Shown here piece by piece: positions 52,087-63,346 of a stretch of 64,000 nt of DNA; the first letter of the stretch is position 1; every line of letters starts with the position of its first letter. Both the position numbers and the translations under genes were made by a program. The notes beneath the pieces are model-generated. The model worked only from the letters and a program-made list of their open reading frames with translations. It was not told where the DNA came from and did no database searches. Source of the DNA: Bacillus sp. ISL-18 (lineage in GTDB: Bacteria; Bacillota; Bacilli; Bacillales; Cytobacillaceae); assembly GCF_018613415.1 (NCBI RefSeq), contig NZ_JAGGQG010000010.1, positions 829,399 to 893,398 on the forward strand, read 5' to 3'.

Positions 52087-53025
52087 ATGGAGTCAAATAT
52101 ACAGCAAAACTCAAAGCAGTCCGTTGAAGCTAACCGCGGGTTTCAAGTTTGGTGGAAAATGACCCGTCCTCATACACTAACGGCATCATTTGTACCAGTT
52201 CTACTTGGTACGGCATTGGCATTTAAAACCGGTAATGTTCACATTGGCCTGTTTATTGCTATGCTAGTTGCCAGTATGTTAATTCAAGCGGCAACCAATA
52301 TGTTTAACGAGTATTTCGATTATAAACGAGGATTAGATACCGAAGAATCGGTTGGAATTGGTGGAACGATTGTCAGGGATGGGATTAAACCAAAAACCGT
52401 TATCAATCTTGCTTTTGGGTTCTACACGATCGCTTTATTGTTAGGAGTATATATTTGTGCCAATAGCAGCTGGTGGTTAGCCATTGTAGGATTGGTTTGT
52501 ATGGCTGTAGGCTATTTCTACACCGGTGGTCCTGTTCCGATTGCCTACACACCATTTGGTGAAATTCTTTCTGGATTCTTTATGGGCATGCTGATTATTT
52601 TAATATCTTTCTTTATTCAAACGGGTACAGTCGATCATTCAAGTATTCTTCTATCCGTGCCTAGTATGGTTTTAGTCGGAATGATTATGCTTTCCAATAA
52701 CATTCGTGACCTTGATGGCGATAAAGAAAATGGCCGTAAGACGGTAGCTATTTTATTAGGTAAAAAGAAAGCCATTTATCTGCTAGCTGGAATGTTTACC
52801 TTTTCTTATCTTTGGATTTTGGGACTAATTATTAGTGGTATTGCTCCATTCTGGACAGCCATTGTCATTTTAAGTGTTCCAAAGCCTATTAAAGCAATCA
52901 AAGGTTTTAATGAGAATAATGTGCCAATTAAAATGGCACCCGCGATGATTGCAACGGCTCAAACCAATACCATTTTTGGATTTCTACTCGCAATCGGCAT
53001 TTTCATTGGCCACTTCTTTTCATAA
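52087..53025 (+). CDS. menA: 1,4-Dihydroxy-2-naphthoate polyprenyltransferase
   Basis: A 312-aa UbiA-superfamily membrane enzyme with about nine helices. It attaches the polyprenyl chain to DHNA, the membrane step of menaquinone synthesis. The two Asp-rich diphosphate sites are NMFNEYFDYKRGLD near residue 75 and NNIRDLDGDKENGRKT near 208. AAGGGGGAG precedes the ATG. It is divergent from menFDHB and convergent with glgP. Confidence 0.94.
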   Translation: MESNIQQNSKQSVEANRGFQVWWKMTRPHTLTASFVPVLLGTALAFKTGNVHIGLFIAMLVASMLIQAATNMFNEYFDYKRGLDTEESVGIGGTIVRDGIKPKTVINLAFGFYTIALLLGVYICANSSWWLAIVGLVCMAVGYFYTGGPVPIAYTPFGEILSGFFMGMLIILISFFIQTGTVDHSSILLSVPSMVLVGMIMLSNNIRDLDGDKENGRKTVAILLGKKKAIYLLAGMFTFSYLWILGLIISGIAPFWTAIVILSVPKPIKAIKGFNENNVPIKMAPAMIATAQTNTIFGFLLAIGIFIGHFFS

Positions 53026-53027
53026 AC

Positions 53028-53057
53028 AAAGCTTCTGCCAGCAGGCAGAAGCTTTTT
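53028..53057. terminator. Terminator between menA and glgP
   Basis: AAAGCTTCTGCC-agca-GGCAGAAGCTTT, a 12-bp perfect stem with a 4-nt loop and T5. It serves the convergent genes. Confidence 0.92.
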
Positions 53058-53059
53058 AC

Positions 53060-55456
53060 TTATTTTAGGGATTTTATTCCCCAGATATCATCGGCATATT
53101 CCCTAATCGTTCGATCGCTCGAAAAATAGCCTGCCTGTGCAATATTAGCTAAACTCATTTTTTGCCACTCGCTCTTGTCTGTAAATGTTTCACCGATTTG
53201 CTCTTGCACTTTTGCATAAGAAGCGAAATCCTTTAAAACAAAATATTGATCATTTTCCTCAAGTAATGAATCAAAAATTGGTTCGAATTCATTATTAACA
53301 CCAGGAAAGAATCCATTTACAAGTTGGTCAACTGCTTGCCTGATTCGATAATCATGATGATAATATTCTCGAGAATGGTAGCCCCCATGTTGATAATAAT
53401 GGAGGACTTCATCTGAAGTTAAACCAAATGTAAATATATTTGATGGGCCGACTAATTCTTTAATTTCTATATTAGCTCCATCCAACGTACCAACTGTTAA
53501 GGCACCATTAATCATAAACTTCATATTCCCGGTACCAGAAGCTTCTTTACTGGCAGTTGAAATCTGTTCACTAACATCTGAGGCTGGGAAAATCTTTTCA
53601 GCTAGAGAAACCCGGTAGTTTTCCAGAAAAATCACCTTTATCTTATCCCCAACGATTGGATCATTATTAATTTTTTCAGCCACTGTGTTAATAAGTTTAA
53701 TAATTTTTTTTGCATAATAATAACCAGGCGAAGCCTTCGCACCAAAAATAAACACCCTTGGGACAATGGCATAACTAGGATCTTCTTTTATCCGGTTATA
53801 TAGATGCATAATGTGTAAAACATTTAAAAGCTGTCGCTTATAGGCATGCAGCCTTTTAACCTGTACGTCAAAAATAGCCCCAGTATCCACTTTAACCCCT
53901 GTTTTATCTAAGATGATCTCGGCAAGCCTTTGCTTATTTTCATTTTTTATATGTAAAAGTTGATCTAAGAAGGAGGTATCATTTTTATATTTAAGCAAAT
54001 GAGTAAGCTCTTCGGCTGACGATGTCCAAGAAGATCCAATTGCGTCTGTAATAAGGGTAGATAAACTTGGATTTGCTTTTAATAACCAGCGGCGATACGC
54101 AATGCCATTCGTTTTATTATTGAATTTCTCCGGATATAGCTGATAAAATTGGTTCATTTCCCGCTTTTTTAATATTTCGGTATGTAGCTTCGCGACACCA
54201 TTAACACTAAAGCTTCCAACAATGGCCAAATGGGCCATTTTCACATAATTATCAGCGATAATAGCAAGATTACTAATCCTTTCCCAATTGCCCGGGGTTT
54301 GGTTCCACAGTTCCCGACAGAAACGTTCATTGATCTCTTCGACGATCATAAATATCCGCGGCAATAATGGTTGAAAAATATGAATGGGCCATTTCTCGAG
54401 TGCTTCAGATAATGTCGTATGATTTGTATATGAGATCGTTTGTTTCGTTATCTCCCATGCCTGTTCCCATTCATACCCTTCCTCGTCAATTAGGACTCTC
54501 ATAAGCTCTGGAATGGCCAATACAGGGTGCGTATCATTAATATGGATACAAACATGTTTATGCAGTTGATCTAAGCTCGTATGTTGTTTTCGGTAGGTTC
54601 TTAAAATGGATTGAATACTGGCAGACACTAAAAAGTATTGCTGTTTCAACCTTAAGATTTTTCCCTCGTCGTGGGTATCATCAGGATATAGAAATTCAGA
54701 AATCGATTCTGTCTCACGCTTATATTTTAATATATCCGCATCGATTGGAAATTGTGATGGCTCGGCATTCCATAACCGCAAAGTATTCACAGTTGATGTG
54801 TTATAACCGATTACTGGCATGTCATGAGGGACTGCTGTAACGGTTTCAGCATGAAGATGATGAAAGACAAGGCGACCATTTTCCGACCTCGATTCGACTT
54901 TTCCCCAAAATGGCACTTTAACAGCACTGTCCAACTTCCGAATTTCCCAAACATTTCCGCTTCGCAGCCATTGTTCAGGAAGTTCCACTTGATAGCCATC
55001 CACTATTTTCTGCTCAAACAACCCATGCTTATAACGAATGCCATGTCCATGTCCGGGCAAATTAAGCGATGCAAGTGAATCTAGAAAACAGGCGGCTAAC
55101 CTTCCTAATCCACCGTTTCCTAATCCTGCATCACTTTCTAACTCTTCAAGCTGATCCAGATCAATCCCTAATTCCTTCATTCCTGACTGGACGGTTTCCT
55201 CTACACCTAAATTAATTAAATTTTGACGCAATAACTTACCTAATAAATATTCAATGGACAGATAGTATACCTGCTTACCTTCCGCTGCAAGATATTGTTC
55301 ATTTGTTGCAATCCAATCATTGCTGACAAACTCCCGAATCATGCTGCCAAGGGTTTGATACTGATCGCGTGCAGAGCTTTCAGAAAAGCTCTTCCCACAT
55401 AGCATCTCAAGTCTTTTCAGAAAGTTCTTTTTAAACAGTTCTTTACTAGAAAACAT
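53060..55456 (-). CDS. glgP: Glycogen phosphorylase
   Basis: A 798-aa PLP enzyme that releases glucose-1-phosphate from glycogen. The PLP lysine is in [20 protein letters not shown] near the C-terminus. The N-terminal half has [16 protein letters not shown] and [16 protein letters not shown] start at ATG 55456-55454 behind AAGGAGTG, which gives exactly the B. subtilis length. A 40-residue upstream extension overlaps glgA out of frame and is rejected. It is the last gene of glgBCDAP and overlaps glgA by 11 nt. Confidence 0.95.
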   Translation of the reverse strand: MFSSKELFKKNFLKRLEMLCGKSFSESSARDQYQTLGSMIREFVSNDWIATNEQYLAAEGKQVYYLSIEYLLGKLLRQNLINLGVEETVQSGMKELGIDLDQLEELESDAGLGNGGLGRLAACFLDSLASLNLPGHGHGIRYKHGLFEQKIVDGYQVELPEQWLRSGNVWEIRKLDSAVKVPFWGKVESRSENGRLVFHHLHAETVTAVPHDMPVIGYNTSTVNTLRLWNAEPSQFPIDADILKYKRETESISEFLYPDDTHDEGKILRLKQQYFLVSASIQSILRTYRKQHTSLDQLHKHVCIHINDTHPVLAIPELMRVLIDEEGYEWEQAWEITKQTISYTNHTTLSEALEKWPIHIFQPLLPRIFMIVEEINERFCRELWNQTPGNWERISNLAIIADNYVKMAHLAIVGSFSVNGVAKLHTEILKKREMNQFYQLYPEKFNNKTNGIAYRRWLLKANPSLSTLITDAIGSSWTSSAEELTHLLKYKNDTSFLDQLLHIKNENKQRLAEIILDKTGVKVDTGAIFDVQVKRLHAYKRQLLNVLHIMHLYNRIKEDPSYAIVPRVFIFGAKASPGYYYAKKIIKLINTVAEKINNDPIVGDKIKVIFLENYRVSLAEKIFPASDVSEQISTASKEASGTGNMKFMINGALTVGTLDGANIEIKELVGPSNIFTFGLTSDEVLHYYQHGGYHSREYYHHDYRIRQAVDQLVNGFFPGVNNEFEPIFDSLLEENDQYFVLKDFASYAKVQEQIGETFTDKSEWQKMSLANIAQAGYFSSDRTIREYADDIWGIKSLK

Positions 55457-56897
55457 GAGTTTCACTCCTTGAGACGAGCTCCGCATAGAGCTGGCTATAA
55501 CTAAAGGCAGATTGTGCCCAGCTATAGTCCTTTTCCATCGCCTGCTTAACAATCGTTTCCCAAACTGATTTATCATGATAGAAGCTTAGCGCCCGTTGAA
55601 TCGTATAAAGCATGTCATGAGCATTAAAGTTTTGGAAGGAGAAGCCATTCCCCTTACCAGTATATTCATTAAAGGCTTTCACAGTATCATTTAAGCCGCC
55701 AGTTTCGCGAACGATTGGTATCGCCCCATATCTCATTGCAATCATCTGTCCGAGGCCGCATGGTTCAAATTGAGACGGCATTAAAAACAAGTCAGCAGCA
55801 GCATAGAGCTTATGGGCAAGTTCCTCGCTAAATCCTGTATAGACCTTTAATTTATCAGGATAAACCCGGGCTGCTTGTCGTAAATATTCTTCATATTCAA
55901 AATCACCTGTTCCCAGTATAATAACTTGAACATCCTCTTGCAATATTTCCCGGAGCACGCACTTTACTAAATCCAGACCCTTTTGTTTCGTCAGCCTTGT
56001 AATCATGACAAGCAAAGGAGTAGCAGCACTCTGTGGCAAGTCAAATTGCTTTTGAACTTCTTTTTTATTAACTGCCTTTTTGGAATAGGTATCTACTTTA
56101 TAATTTTGAAAGATTAATGGGTCAATCGCTGAATTGTAAAATTCTTCATCAATCCCATTTAAGATTCCAATGAGATCTTCGTTTCTTGCACGCAATAGTC
56201 CGTCTAATTTCTCACCGTAAGCAGGACTTTGAATTTCTTCTTTGTAAGTAGGGCTTACTGTAGTGATTTTATCCGCTGCCACAAGACCGCCTTTCATAAA
56301 ATTAATATTCCCGAAAAATTCCAAATGGCCGGATTGGAATGAAGTATAATCCAATCCCAATAAATCCCCCAAGACTTCTTTTGGAAAAATTCCTTGGAAC
56401 TGCAAATTATGAATCGTAAAGACGGTCTTAATCAATCCATACCCTTTTCGCTTGTAATACTCCGTTCTCAAAAGGTAAGGTATCATCGCAGTATGCCAGT
56501 CATGGCAATGCAGGACATCTGGATAAAAGTCAAGTTCTGCAATCGCCTCAAGGATAGCCCGATTTAAATAGGAAAATCTTTCGCCATCATCGAAATAACC
56601 GTATAAACCTTCTCGTTTAAAATAGTATTCGTTATCAACGAAGTAATAGGTAATACCTTGGTGTGTAAGCTCTTCAATCCCACAATATTGATTTCTCCAG
56701 CCTACAGAAACGGTAAATTCCTTAATTTTTTTCATTTTTCCTTTATACTCTTCTGAAATAGTCCCATATTTCGGAAGAATTACCCTTACATCAGTACCAA
56801 GGCTTTTTAATTCTTTTGGAAGTGATCCGGCAACATCTGCAAGTCCCCCCGACTTGGCGAATGGGCCACATTCCGATACAGCGAATAAAATTTTCAC
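55446..56897 (-). CDS. glgA: Glycogen synthase (ADP-glucose)
   Basis: A 483-aa GT5 glycosyltransferase that elongates glycogen from ADP-glucose. The ADP-glucose-binding [16 protein letters not shown] lies at residues 15-30. The C-terminal E-X7-E region is in [18 protein letters not shown]. The start is a GTG at 56897 that overlaps the glgD stop as GTGA (4 nt). Gene order is as in B. subtilis. Confidence 0.95.
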   Translation of the reverse strand: MKILFAVSECGPFAKSGGLADVAGSLPKELKSLGTDVRVILPKYGTISEEYKGKMKKIKEFTVSVGWRNQYCGIEELTHQGITYYFVDNEYYFKREGLYGYFDDGERFSYLNRAILEAIAELDFYPDVLHCHDWHTAMIPYLLRTEYYKRKGYGLIKTVFTIHNLQFQGIFPKEVLGDLLGLDYTSFQSGHLEFFGNINFMKGGLVAADKITTVSPTYKEEIQSPAYGEKLDGLLRARNEDLIGILNGIDEEFYNSAIDPLIFQNYKVDTYSKKAVNKKEVQKQFDLPQSAATPLLVMITRLTKQKGLDLVKCVLREILQEDVQVIILGTGDFEYEEYLRQAARVYPDKLKVYTGFSEELAHKLYAAADLFLMPSQFEPCGLGQMIAMRYGAIPIVRETGGLNDTVKAFNEYTGKGNGFSFQNFNAHDMLYTIQRALSFYHDKSVWETIVKQAMEKDYSWAQSAFSYSQLYAELVSRSETHVF

Positions 56898-57925
56898 GAG
56901 TTCATCAGCGCTCCTTGTTTCGTTCCTTTACGAATGACGTATGGGGCATGTGCATTTCCTACTAAATATGTACCTGCCTCTACCTTTACATCCTTATCTA
57001 AAATAACAGAATCTAAATAACAGTTCTCCTCAATATGACACTTTTGCATAATAATGCAGTTCTTAATGACTGCCCCTTCACCGATCTTCACTCCACGGGC
57101 GACAATACTGTTTTCTACAGTCCCGCTAATATGACAGCCGTTAGCAATCATCGCATTTTTCACCACGGACTCTTTGACATATTTAGTTGGCGGTTCATCC
57201 TTAACCTTTGTAATAATTGGCTGGTCTTTTAAAAATAATTGCTTCCAAATTTTTGGATCGAGCAATTTCATACTAGTGGTGAAATAGCTGTCAATCGAAT
57301 CTATCATGACGGAATAACCGTTATATTCATAGTGACAAATGGAATATTCATGAGAAAGATCATTTACAACATCCTTCATACAGGTGTACCCTGTATCATG
57401 TCTTGTTTCAATCAATTTAATCAGTAATGACGTTTTAATTAGATACATTTCCATCGAGCGTCCATCTTGCTGACGGATTTCGGTTATATCGCACTTTGCT
57501 TCATTATGCCACTCTAGTATTGGTCTGATGTTCATATTGAAAATAGTGTTACAGTTAGAGATAATCGCATATTCTTGCGTGCTTCGGTAAAAATAATCCA
57601 TATTAGCCGCAAAATGTTCAAATGAACCAATTTTATTACCATCAGTATCTACAATAGGGGATGGAAAAAAGAAAAGCCCGTCTCGTTTACGATTTAAATC
57701 CCAATTTTTCCCTGAACCTAAATGATCCATGAGGGAGCGGTATTGCATTTTTGGAAAGATTGCTACACTTCGAATTCCTGAATTGACCATACTTGAAAGA
57801 ACAAAGTCGATAATACGGTAACGTCCTCCAAATGGCAATGCTGCGAGTGAGCGATGGATTACTAGATCCTCTAAATCTTCGTGGTAGGTTGTTGCATCTA
57901 TAACACCTAATAGCTTTCTTTTCAC
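56894..57925 (-). CDS. glgD: Glucose-1-phosphate adenylyltransferase subunit GlgD
   Basis: A 343-aa paralogue of GlgC. It keeps the nucleotidyltransferase fold ([20 protein letters not shown]) and a C-terminal hexapeptide-repeat region ([20 protein letters not shown]). It lacks the canonical GGKGSRL loop, so it is expected to be the regulatory or non-catalytic partner in a GlgC/GlgD complex. The start is a GTG at 57925 behind AGGAGG. It starts 45 nt after the glgC stop. Confidence 0.93.
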   Translation of the reverse strand: MKRKLLGVIDATTYHEDLEDLVIHRSLAALPFGGRYRIIDFVLSSMVNSGIRSVAIFPKMQYRSLMDHLGSGKNWDLNRKRDGLFFFPSPIVDTDGNKIGSFEHFAANMDYFYRSTQEYAIISNCNTIFNMNIRPILEWHNEAKCDITEIRQQDGRSMEMYLIKTSLLIKLIETRHDTGYTCMKDVVNDLSHEYSICHYEYNGYSVMIDSIDSYFTTSMKLLDPKIWKQLFLKDQPIITKVKDEPPTKYVKESVVKNAMIANGCHISGTVENSIVARGVKIGEGAVIKNCIIMQKCHIEENCYLDSVILDKDVKVEAGTYLVGNAHAPYVIRKGTKQGALMNS

Positions 57926-57970
57926 TCCAAATTCCCTCCTGTTTTTTATTAAATACCCGTCTCTTTTAGT

Positions 57971-59116
57971 CTATAATGCAGGGTATAGTCCGTTTAGCAT
58001 CTCATCCGTTACGAGGATAATCTCATCATCAAATGAGCGGATTACTGTCCCATCAGGTATTTTGACCTCTCCAGGTACAATTGCTTTTTCAATCAAACAA
58101 TTCTCACCAATTTCAGCATCCGGCATGATGACGGACTCTTTAATAATCGAGTTCTTCCCTACTGTCACACCTTGAAATAATACGGATTTTTCTATCTTCC
58201 CTTCAACCGTACAGCCTTCATTGATCATAGACTCTTTTACAATGGCTTCTGGAGAGATATATTGCGGCGGCTGATTGGGGTTAACAGAATAGATTCTCCA
58301 ATCATTTTCAAATAAATCTAAATCACATTCATCCCCCAATAAATCCATATTTGCTTCCCATAGGCTTTGGACTGTACCAACATCCTTCCAATAACCTTTA
58401 AATGGATAAGCAAACAATTTTTTATTTTCGTCTAAGAGCAATGGGATGATATCTTTTCCGAAGTCATGGCTTGAATTAGGATCACGATCATCCATCTCCA
58501 AATATTCCTTCAAGATACTCCAGTTGAAAATATAAATCCCCATAGAAGCAAGATTATTCTTTGGATGGCTTGGCTTTTCCTCAAATTCTGTAATTCTCAT
58601 TTCCTCGTTTGTATTCATAATACCAAACCGGCTGGCTTCAGCCCATGGAACCTCTATTAAAGAAATTGTCGCATCGGCTCTTTTCTCGATATGGTATTCA
58701 AGCATACTTTCGTAGTTCATCTTATAAATATGATCACCTGAAAGGATTAAAACGTATTCTGGCTGGTATTGCTTTAAATAATTTACATTTTGAAAAATGG
58801 CACTGGCGGTTCCGGTATACCATTTCACTTCTGAAGACTCAGCGTACGGAGGCAGTACCGTTACGCCGCCGTCTTTTCGGTCTAGGTCCCAGGCACTTCC
58901 AATACCAATATAGGAGTTTAATAAAAGCGGCTGATATTGGGTTAGTACCCCAACAGTATCAATACCAGAGTTGGTACAATTGCTTAATGTAAAGTCGATA
59001 ATTCGGTATTTCCCTCCAAAAGGTACTGCAGGCTTCGCTAATTCTTTCGTAAGCGAATTAAGTCTGCTTCCTTTCCCTCCTGCTAACAACATGGCTACGC
59101 ACTTTTTCTTTACCAT
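57971..59116 (-). CDS. glgC: Glucose-1-phosphate adenylyltransferase GlgC
   Basis: A 381-aa enzyme that makes ADP-glucose from ATP and glucose-1-phosphate, the committed step of glycogen synthesis. The catalytic loop [12 protein letters not shown] is at residues 6-17, with [12 protein letters not shown] and [10 protein letters not shown] further on, and a beta-helix C-terminus. I start at ATG 59116-59114 behind GGAAGGAGAG. It overlaps the end of glgB by 59 nt, a long overlap for this operon. Confidence 0.95.
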   Translation of the reverse strand: MVKKKCVAMLLAGGKGSRLNSLTKELAKPAVPFGGKYRIIDFTLSNCTNSGIDTVGVLTQYQPLLLNSYIGIGSAWDLDRKDGGVTVLPPYAESSEVKWYTGTASAIFQNVNYLKQYQPEYVLILSGDHIYKMNYESMLEYHIEKRADATISLIEVPWAEASRFGIMNTNEEMRITEFEEKPSHPKNNLASMGIYIFNWSILKEYLEMDDRDPNSSHDFGKDIIPLLLDENKKLFAYPFKGYWKDVGTVQSLWEANMDLLGDECDLDLFENDWRIYSVNPNQPPQYISPEAIVKESMINEGCTVEGKIEKSVLFQGVTVGKNSIIKESVIMPDAEIGENCLIEKAIVPGEVKIPDGTVIRSFDDEIILVTDEMLNGLYPAL

Positions 59117-61007
59117 TACCTTTTCTCTCCTTCCGCTTTTTAACTGGTCGTATGATTTGAAAGCCGAACGGTGGAATTGCAATCTCTATTGAATATGGCT
59201 GACCATGGTAAGGCTCTTCAGCTGCTACTATGGTCTTCTTATTCACCATTTCTGTCCCACCGAACTCTTGGTAATCACTATTAAAAATTTCACGATATTC
59301 GCCCGCTTTCGGAGCCCCAATCTTATAAACTGGATACCCTACTCCCGTAAAGTTGCAAACAATCATTAATGTATCTTCTTCCTTTTTTCCTTTACGAATG
59401 AAGGAAAAAATAGATTGGGAACTGTTATTCACATCAATCCACTCAAAGCCATCTCTGATATGATCCAATTCATATAGTGCCTTTGAGCGTTTATAAATCT
59501 TTGTTAATACTTTTACATATGTGTTCAAATTGCGGTGCATGTCATATTCCAATAAGTTCCAATCGAGTTGTTCTTTATCCTTCCATTCCGCAAATTGACC
59601 AATTTCAAATCCCATGAATAATAATTTTTTTCCAGGATGGGCAAACATATAACCTAGCAGCAGCCTAAGTTGGGCAAATTTCTCCCAATACTCTCCTGGC
59701 ATTTTGTCCAGCAAGGACTTTTTCCCATGAACAACCTCATCATGTGAAAATGGAAGCATAAAATTTTCAAAAAAGGCATATAAAAGTGAAAACGTTACCT
59801 TAGAATGAACCTGTGACCTCGAATAAGGCGGTGTTTCCATATATTCAAGCATGTCATTCATCCAGCCCATATTCCATTTGTAGTCAAATCCTAAACCGCC
59901 GTAGTGCACTGGCGCTGTTACTTGAGGATAATCCGTGGAATCCTCCCCAATCATGAGAAAATGGGGATCGAACTCATGTACTTCTTTATTCAACTTTTTT
60001 AAGAAATTAATTCCAAAGGGATTTTCGCGCTTTCCGTTAGTGGTATCCGGCCAATAAATAATATTTGCGACCGCGTCCATTCGAAAGCCGTCTATGTGGA
60101 AGTAATCGATCCAAAAGAATGCATTTGAAATCAAGAAACTTTGGACCTCACCTTTTCCTAAATCGAAATTTGCCGTACCCCATACAGCATTTTCTCTGTC
60201 ACTTTCAGTGCTATATGAATAAATATGGGTCCCGTCAAATCGGTAAAGACCATGAGCATCCTTGCAAAAATGGCCTGGTACCCAGTCTAGTATGACACCA
60301 ATGCCTTGCTGATGGCATTGGTCCACAAAGTATCTAAAATCATCCGGTGTGCCATACCTGGAGGTCACAGAAAAATAACCCGTACCCTGATAGCCCCATG
60401 AGGCATCAAGCGGGTGCTCGATGATTGGCAAAAGTTCTATGTGGGTAAAACCATGCTCTATTACATAAGGAATCAGTTCATCGGCAAGTTCCCTATAAGT
60501 TAGATAGCTGTCATCTTCTTTTTTCTTCCAGGATCCTGCATGGACTTCATAAATAATTGCTGGCTCTGATAACACATTCTTTTTTTCTCTTCGATTCATC
60601 CATTGTTCGTCTTGCCAATCAAAACTGTTCAGGGGATATACAATCGAAGCGGTTTGAGGCCTTAATTCTGAATAAAATGCAAACGGGTCAGCCTTAAGGA
60701 GCTTTTCACCTGAAGATGTTATAATCTCGTACTTATAAATACAGCCTTCTACATCTTGATTAAGGACAATGACCCAAACGCCCTCATCATTTACCTTTTG
60801 CAGTTCATATCCTTCACCATTCCAGTTGTTAAAATTTCCCGCGAGCCTAACCTTAGCGGCATTAGGAGCCCAAACGCAAAATCGTGTATAGACCTTATCG
60901 GAATTCTTAAAGATATGAGCGCCAAAAAGCTGATGACTCTGGAAGAAGCTGCCTTCATGAAATAAGTGCAGCTGATAATCTGTCGGAAATAGTGTGTTCA
61001 CCGTCAT
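59058..61007 (-). CDS. glgB: 1,4-alpha-glucan branching enzyme
   Basis: A 649-aa GH13 enzyme that makes alpha-1,6 branches. A CBM48 domain (about residues 35-125) precedes the catalytic barrel. Catalytic Asp and Glu are in [10 protein letters not shown] near residue 310 and MIGEDST near 352, with [12 protein letters not shown] as the region IV. I start at ATG 61007-61005 ([20 protein letters not shown]), which aligns with B. subtilis GlgB. The frame's TTG 14 codons upstream lacks a ribosome binding site. A lysine/arginine-rich tail of about 25 residues overlaps glgC. It heads the operon. Confidence 0.94.
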   Translation of the reverse strand: MTVNTLFPTDYQLHLFHEGSFFQSHQLFGAHIFKNSDKVYTRFCVWAPNAAKVRLAGNFNNWNGEGYELQKVNDEGVWVIVLNQDVEGCIYKYEIITSSGEKLLKADPFAFYSELRPQTASIVYPLNSFDWQDEQWMNRREKKNVLSEPAIIYEVHAGSWKKKEDDSYLTYRELADELIPYVIEHGFTHIELLPIIEHPLDASWGYQGTGYFSVTSRYGTPDDFRYFVDQCHQQGIGVILDWVPGHFCKDAHGLYRFDGTHIYSYSTESDRENAVWGTANFDLGKGEVQSFLISNAFFWIDYFHIDGFRMDAVANIIYWPDTTNGKRENPFGINFLKKLNKEVHEFDPHFLMIGEDSTDYPQVTAPVHYGGLGFDYKWNMGWMNDMLEYMETPPYSRSQVHSKVTFSLLYAFFENFMLPFSHDEVVHGKKSLLDKMPGEYWEKFAQLRLLLGYMFAHPGKKLLFMGFEIGQFAEWKDKEQLDWNLLEYDMHRNLNTYVKVLTKIYKRSKALYELDHIRDGFEWIDVNNSSQSIFSFIRKGKKEEDTLMIVCNFTGVGYPVYKIGAPKAGEYREIFNSDYQEFGGTEMVNKKTIVAAEEPYHGQPYSIEIAIPPFGFQIIRPVKKRKERKGNGKEKVRSHVVSRRERKQT

Positions 61008-61671
61008 GGCTCTCCTCATCTCACTGAAAATATGTATTTCTTTGACCAATTATAATTGCAAATGGCCCAGATGCCTTGTAAAACTTTTTTATCTTTTTTG
61101 ACAATAACTGATGAATTCGACCACTAAGTTACAATACCCTACACCATACGACACTAAACCACAAATTTTCCCCCATAATTCGACAAGAATCTAGCATCTT
61201 TTTTTGAATATTTTCATTAAGTTAGTGTTGGAAAGTTATTTTTTTAATAATAAAAATTAAGGTAAAATATTTAGGTAAAAAGAAGTAAATGTAAACGGTA
61301 TCAATGTTTCCTAAAAAATAAGGGTTATAATTAAGTTATATTAAAATAATGAATAGAGTGTATAAAATGAAAATAAAAGGTAGCAAAAGCGGACAAAAGT
61401 AGGATGAATTTTAGTACTATGGGACTATTATTTCTTCAGGAAGAGGGATATATAAAAGGGATTTGTAGGAATAATTAAATAGCCACCTACCTAGGGCAGG
61501 TCGCACTAAATTAGAGGTTGATCATAAGAAGCTACGATAATCTAAGAGCACTCATTTTTCAGCTGCACTTCTTACTTTGTGCCCAGTTAGAAAGATTTAA
61601 GGTAAGTCTATCTTTCACAAGGTTGTTTTTCTATATAAAACATTCTACTGAATAAAAGTCTATAAACGCAC
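61008..61671. other. Long gene-free region upstream of the glycogen operon
   Basis: About 660 nt of AT-rich DNA between glgB and the tRNA terminator. It contains a TATAAT on the minus strand at 61054-61049 (weak -35) about 40 nt before glgB, and a perfect cre site at 61290-61303. At about 61390-61415 a short stretch, GGACAAAAGTAGGATGAATT, resembles the hairpin part of the 52-bp array at 6.4-7.3 kb. I see no credible gene. Confidence 0.5.
61290..61303. promoter_or_regulatory. cre (CcpA) site upstream of the glycogen operon
   Basis: TGTAAACGGTATCA fits the consensus TGWAANCGNTNWCA at all positions, with A on both sides as in the longer form. It lies 283 nt before the glgB ATG. Either a distal glg promoter with a long leader or another unit is controlled by it. 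The distance makes the target uncertain. Confidence 0.6.
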
Positions 61672-61704
61672 AAAAAAACTGATAACAATTGTTACCAGTT
61701 TTTT
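61672..61704 (-). terminator. Terminator of the tRNA operon
   Basis: On the minus strand AAAAAACTGGTAACAATTGTTATCAGTTTTTTT, given here as arms AAAAACTGGTAACAA and TTGTTATCAGTTTTT. It follows the last tRNA by 4 nt. Confidence 0.92.
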
Positions 61705-61707
61705 GTA

Positions 61708-61779
61708 TGACCCCTACGGGACTCGAACCCGTGTTACCTCCGTGAAAGGGAGGTGTCTTAACCGCTTGACCAAGGGGCC
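61708..61779 (-). tRNA. tRNA-Glu (UUC)
   Basis: The anticodon TTC lies in the loop CCTTTCACGG, with a full cloverleaf and T-loop GGTTCGAGTCC. The 3' CCA is not encoded. It is the last of 21 tRNAs. Confidence 0.95.
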
Positions 61780-61789
61780 GTTTATCTTA

Positions 61790-61880
61790 TGGCGGAGAAG
61801 GAGGGATTTGAACCCTCGCGCCGGTCACCCGACCTACACCCTTAGCAGGGGCGCCTCTTCAGCCTCTTGAGTACTTCCCC
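61790..61880 (-). tRNA. tRNA-Ser (GCU)
   Basis: A type II tRNA with a long variable arm and anticodon GCT in CCCCTGCTAAGGG. The acceptor has one G-T pair. CCA is encoded. Confidence 0.95.
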
Positions 61881-61891
61881 ATAAAATAAAA

Positions 61892-61966
61892 TGGCTCCGC
61901 AGGTAGGACTCGAACCTACGACCGATCGGTTAACAGCCGATAGCTCTACCACTGAGCTACTGCGGA
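61892..61966 (-). tRNA. tRNA-Asn (GUU)
   Basis: Anticodon GTT in CGGCTGTTAACCG, with a complete cloverleaf and encoded CCA. Confidence 0.95.
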
Positions 61967-61992
61967 ATAATATATTTTTTTTGAAATGACTA

Positions 61993-62069
<77 letters not shown>

Positions 62070-62075
62070 ACATGT

Positions 62076-62149
62076 TGGAGCGGGTGATGGGAATCGAACC
62101 CACTACATCAGCTTGGAAGGCTGAGGTTTTACCAGTAAACTACACCCGC
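62076..62149 (-). tRNA. tRNA-Gly (UCC)
   Basis: Anticodon TCC in CAGCCTTCCAAGCTG, with encoded CCA. Confidence 0.95.
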
Positions 62150-62160
62150 AAAATTTTTAA

Positions 62161-62237
62161 TGGGGCGGCTGATGGGAATCGAACCCACGAATGCCTGAAC
62201 CACAATCAGGTGCGTTAACCACTTCGCCACAGCCGCC
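62161..62237 (-). tRNA. tRNA-His (GUG)
   Basis: Anticodon GTG in CTGATTGTGGTTCAG. The extra G-1 pairs with C73 in an eight-base acceptor, and CCA is encoded. Confidence 0.95.
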
Positions 62238-62267
62238 GTAAATTATTATATTTAATTAGTAAACTAA

Positions 62268-62343
62268 TGGTGGCTCAGGACGGAATCGAACCGCCGACAC
62301 AAGGATTTTCAGTCCTTTGCTCTACCGACTGAGCTACTGAGCC
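62268..62343 (-). tRNA. tRNA-Phe (GAA)
   Basis: Anticodon GAA in GGACTGAAAATCC, with encoded CCA. Confidence 0.95.
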
Positions 62344-62349
62344 ATCATA

Positions 62350-62426
62350 TGGCGGTCTGGACGGGACTCGAACCCGCGACCTCCTGCGTGACAGGCAGGC
62401 ATTCTAACCAACTGAACTACCAGACC
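62350..62426 (-). tRNA. tRNA-Asp (GUC)
   Basis: Anticodon GTC in CTGCCTGTCACGCAG, with encoded CCA. Confidence 0.95.
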
Positions 62427-62429
62427 GAA

Positions 62430-62503
<74 letters not shown>

Positions 62504-62629
62504 ATAATAAAAAGTATTAAGTTTGGAATATGCTCCATGTTTGTTACTGACTGTCCCCATCTCAGAAAGCTTAATCAAGCAGCAGCTCGATGGGTACAAC
62601 TCGCAGAATTTCATAGAGGCAACGCTGGT
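62504..62629. other. Insertion-like spacer inside the tRNA array
   Basis: 126 nt between tRNA-fMet and the partial copy of its 5' end. All other spacers in the array are 3-35 nt. The sequence has no tRNA fold and no convincing open frame. Read leftward, a short frame ends NQRCLYEILRVVPIELLLD, which I do not recognise. Confidence 0.5.
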
Positions 62630-62660
62630 TGCTCCACCCCGCGATAATAAAAGGCATTAA
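62630..62660 (-). pseudogene. 5' fragment of tRNA-fMet with its upstream spacer (duplication)
   Basis: Positions 62630-62652 are identical to 62490-62512. The next eight bases agree at six (AGTATTAA versus GGCATTAA). The copy carries only the first 14 nt of tRNA-fMet (CGCGGGGTGGAGCA) and then diverges, so it cannot make a tRNA. Confidence 0.85.
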
Positions 62661-62680
62661 ATTAATCCAAGAGAATAATA

Positions 62681-62773
62681 TGGCGGAGGAAGAGGGATTC
62701 GAACCCCCGCGCGGTTTAACCCGCCTGTCGGTTTTCAAGACCGATCCCTTCAGCCGGACTTGGGTATTCCTCC
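62681..62773 (-). tRNA. tRNA-Ser (UGA)
   Basis: A type II tRNA with anticodon TGA in GGTCTTGAAAACC, a long variable arm and encoded CCA. Confidence 0.95.
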
Positions 62774-62791
62774 ACATTATTAAGCTTCAGG

Positions 62792-62865
62792 TGGACCTTG
62801 TAGGACTCGAACCTACGACCGGACGGTTATGAGCCGTCTGCTCTAACCAGCTGAGCTAAAGGTCC
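62792..62865 (-). tRNA. tRNA-Ile2 (CAU, lysidine-type)
   Basis: Anticodon CAT in CGGCTCATAACCG. The body (GGACCTTTAGCTCAGC) and its place between Met and Ser(UGA) match the B. subtilis isoleucine tRNA whose C34 is changed to lysidine by TilS. The discriminator A is followed by CCT rather than CCA. Confidence 0.88.
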
Positions 62866-62888
62866 AAGTAAAATATTTAAATAATAGT

Positions 62889-62965
62889 TGGTAGCGGCGG
62901 AGGGGATCGAACCCCCGACCTTACGGGTATGAACCGTACGCTCTAGCCAGCTGAGCTACACCGCC
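62889..62965 (-). tRNA. Elongator tRNA-Met (CAU)
   Basis: Anticodon CAT in CGGTTCATACCCG, the GGCGGTGTAGCTCAGC body and encoded CCA. Confidence 0.95.
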
Positions 62966-62980
62966 ATCATAAAATTAAAT

Positions 62981-63056
62981 TGGTGGAGTCTAGGGGGATC
63001 GAACCCCTGACCTCCTGCGTGCAAAGCAGGCGCTCTCCCAGCTGAGCTAAGACCCC
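62981..63056 (-). tRNA. tRNA-Ala (UGC)
   Basis: Anticodon TGC in CTGCTTTGCACGCAG, with encoded CCA. Confidence 0.95.
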
Positions 63057-63073
63057 GAAATTAATTGAATACA

Positions 63074-63150
63074 TGGTCGGGAAGACAGGATTCGAACCTG
63101 CGACCCCTTGGTCCCAAACCAAGTGCTCTACCAAGCTGAGCTACTTCCCG
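63074..63150 (-). tRNA. tRNA-Pro (UGG)
   Basis: Anticodon TGG in TTGGTTTGGGACCAA, with encoded CCA. Confidence 0.95.
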
Positions 63151-63158
63151 ATAAATTA

Positions 63159-63235
<77 letters not shown>

Positions 63236-63252
63236 ATTATTTATTTCTTAAA

Positions 63253-63341
63253 TGGTGCCGAGGACCGGAATCGAACCGGTACGGTAGTCACCTACCGCAG
63301 GATTTTAAGTCCTGTGCGTCTGCCAGTTCCGCCACCCCGGC
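63253..63341 (-). tRNA. tRNA-Leu (UAA)
   Basis: A type II tRNA with anticodon TAA in AGGACTTAAAATCCT, with encoded CCA. Confidence 0.95.
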
Positions 63342-63346
63342 ACATA

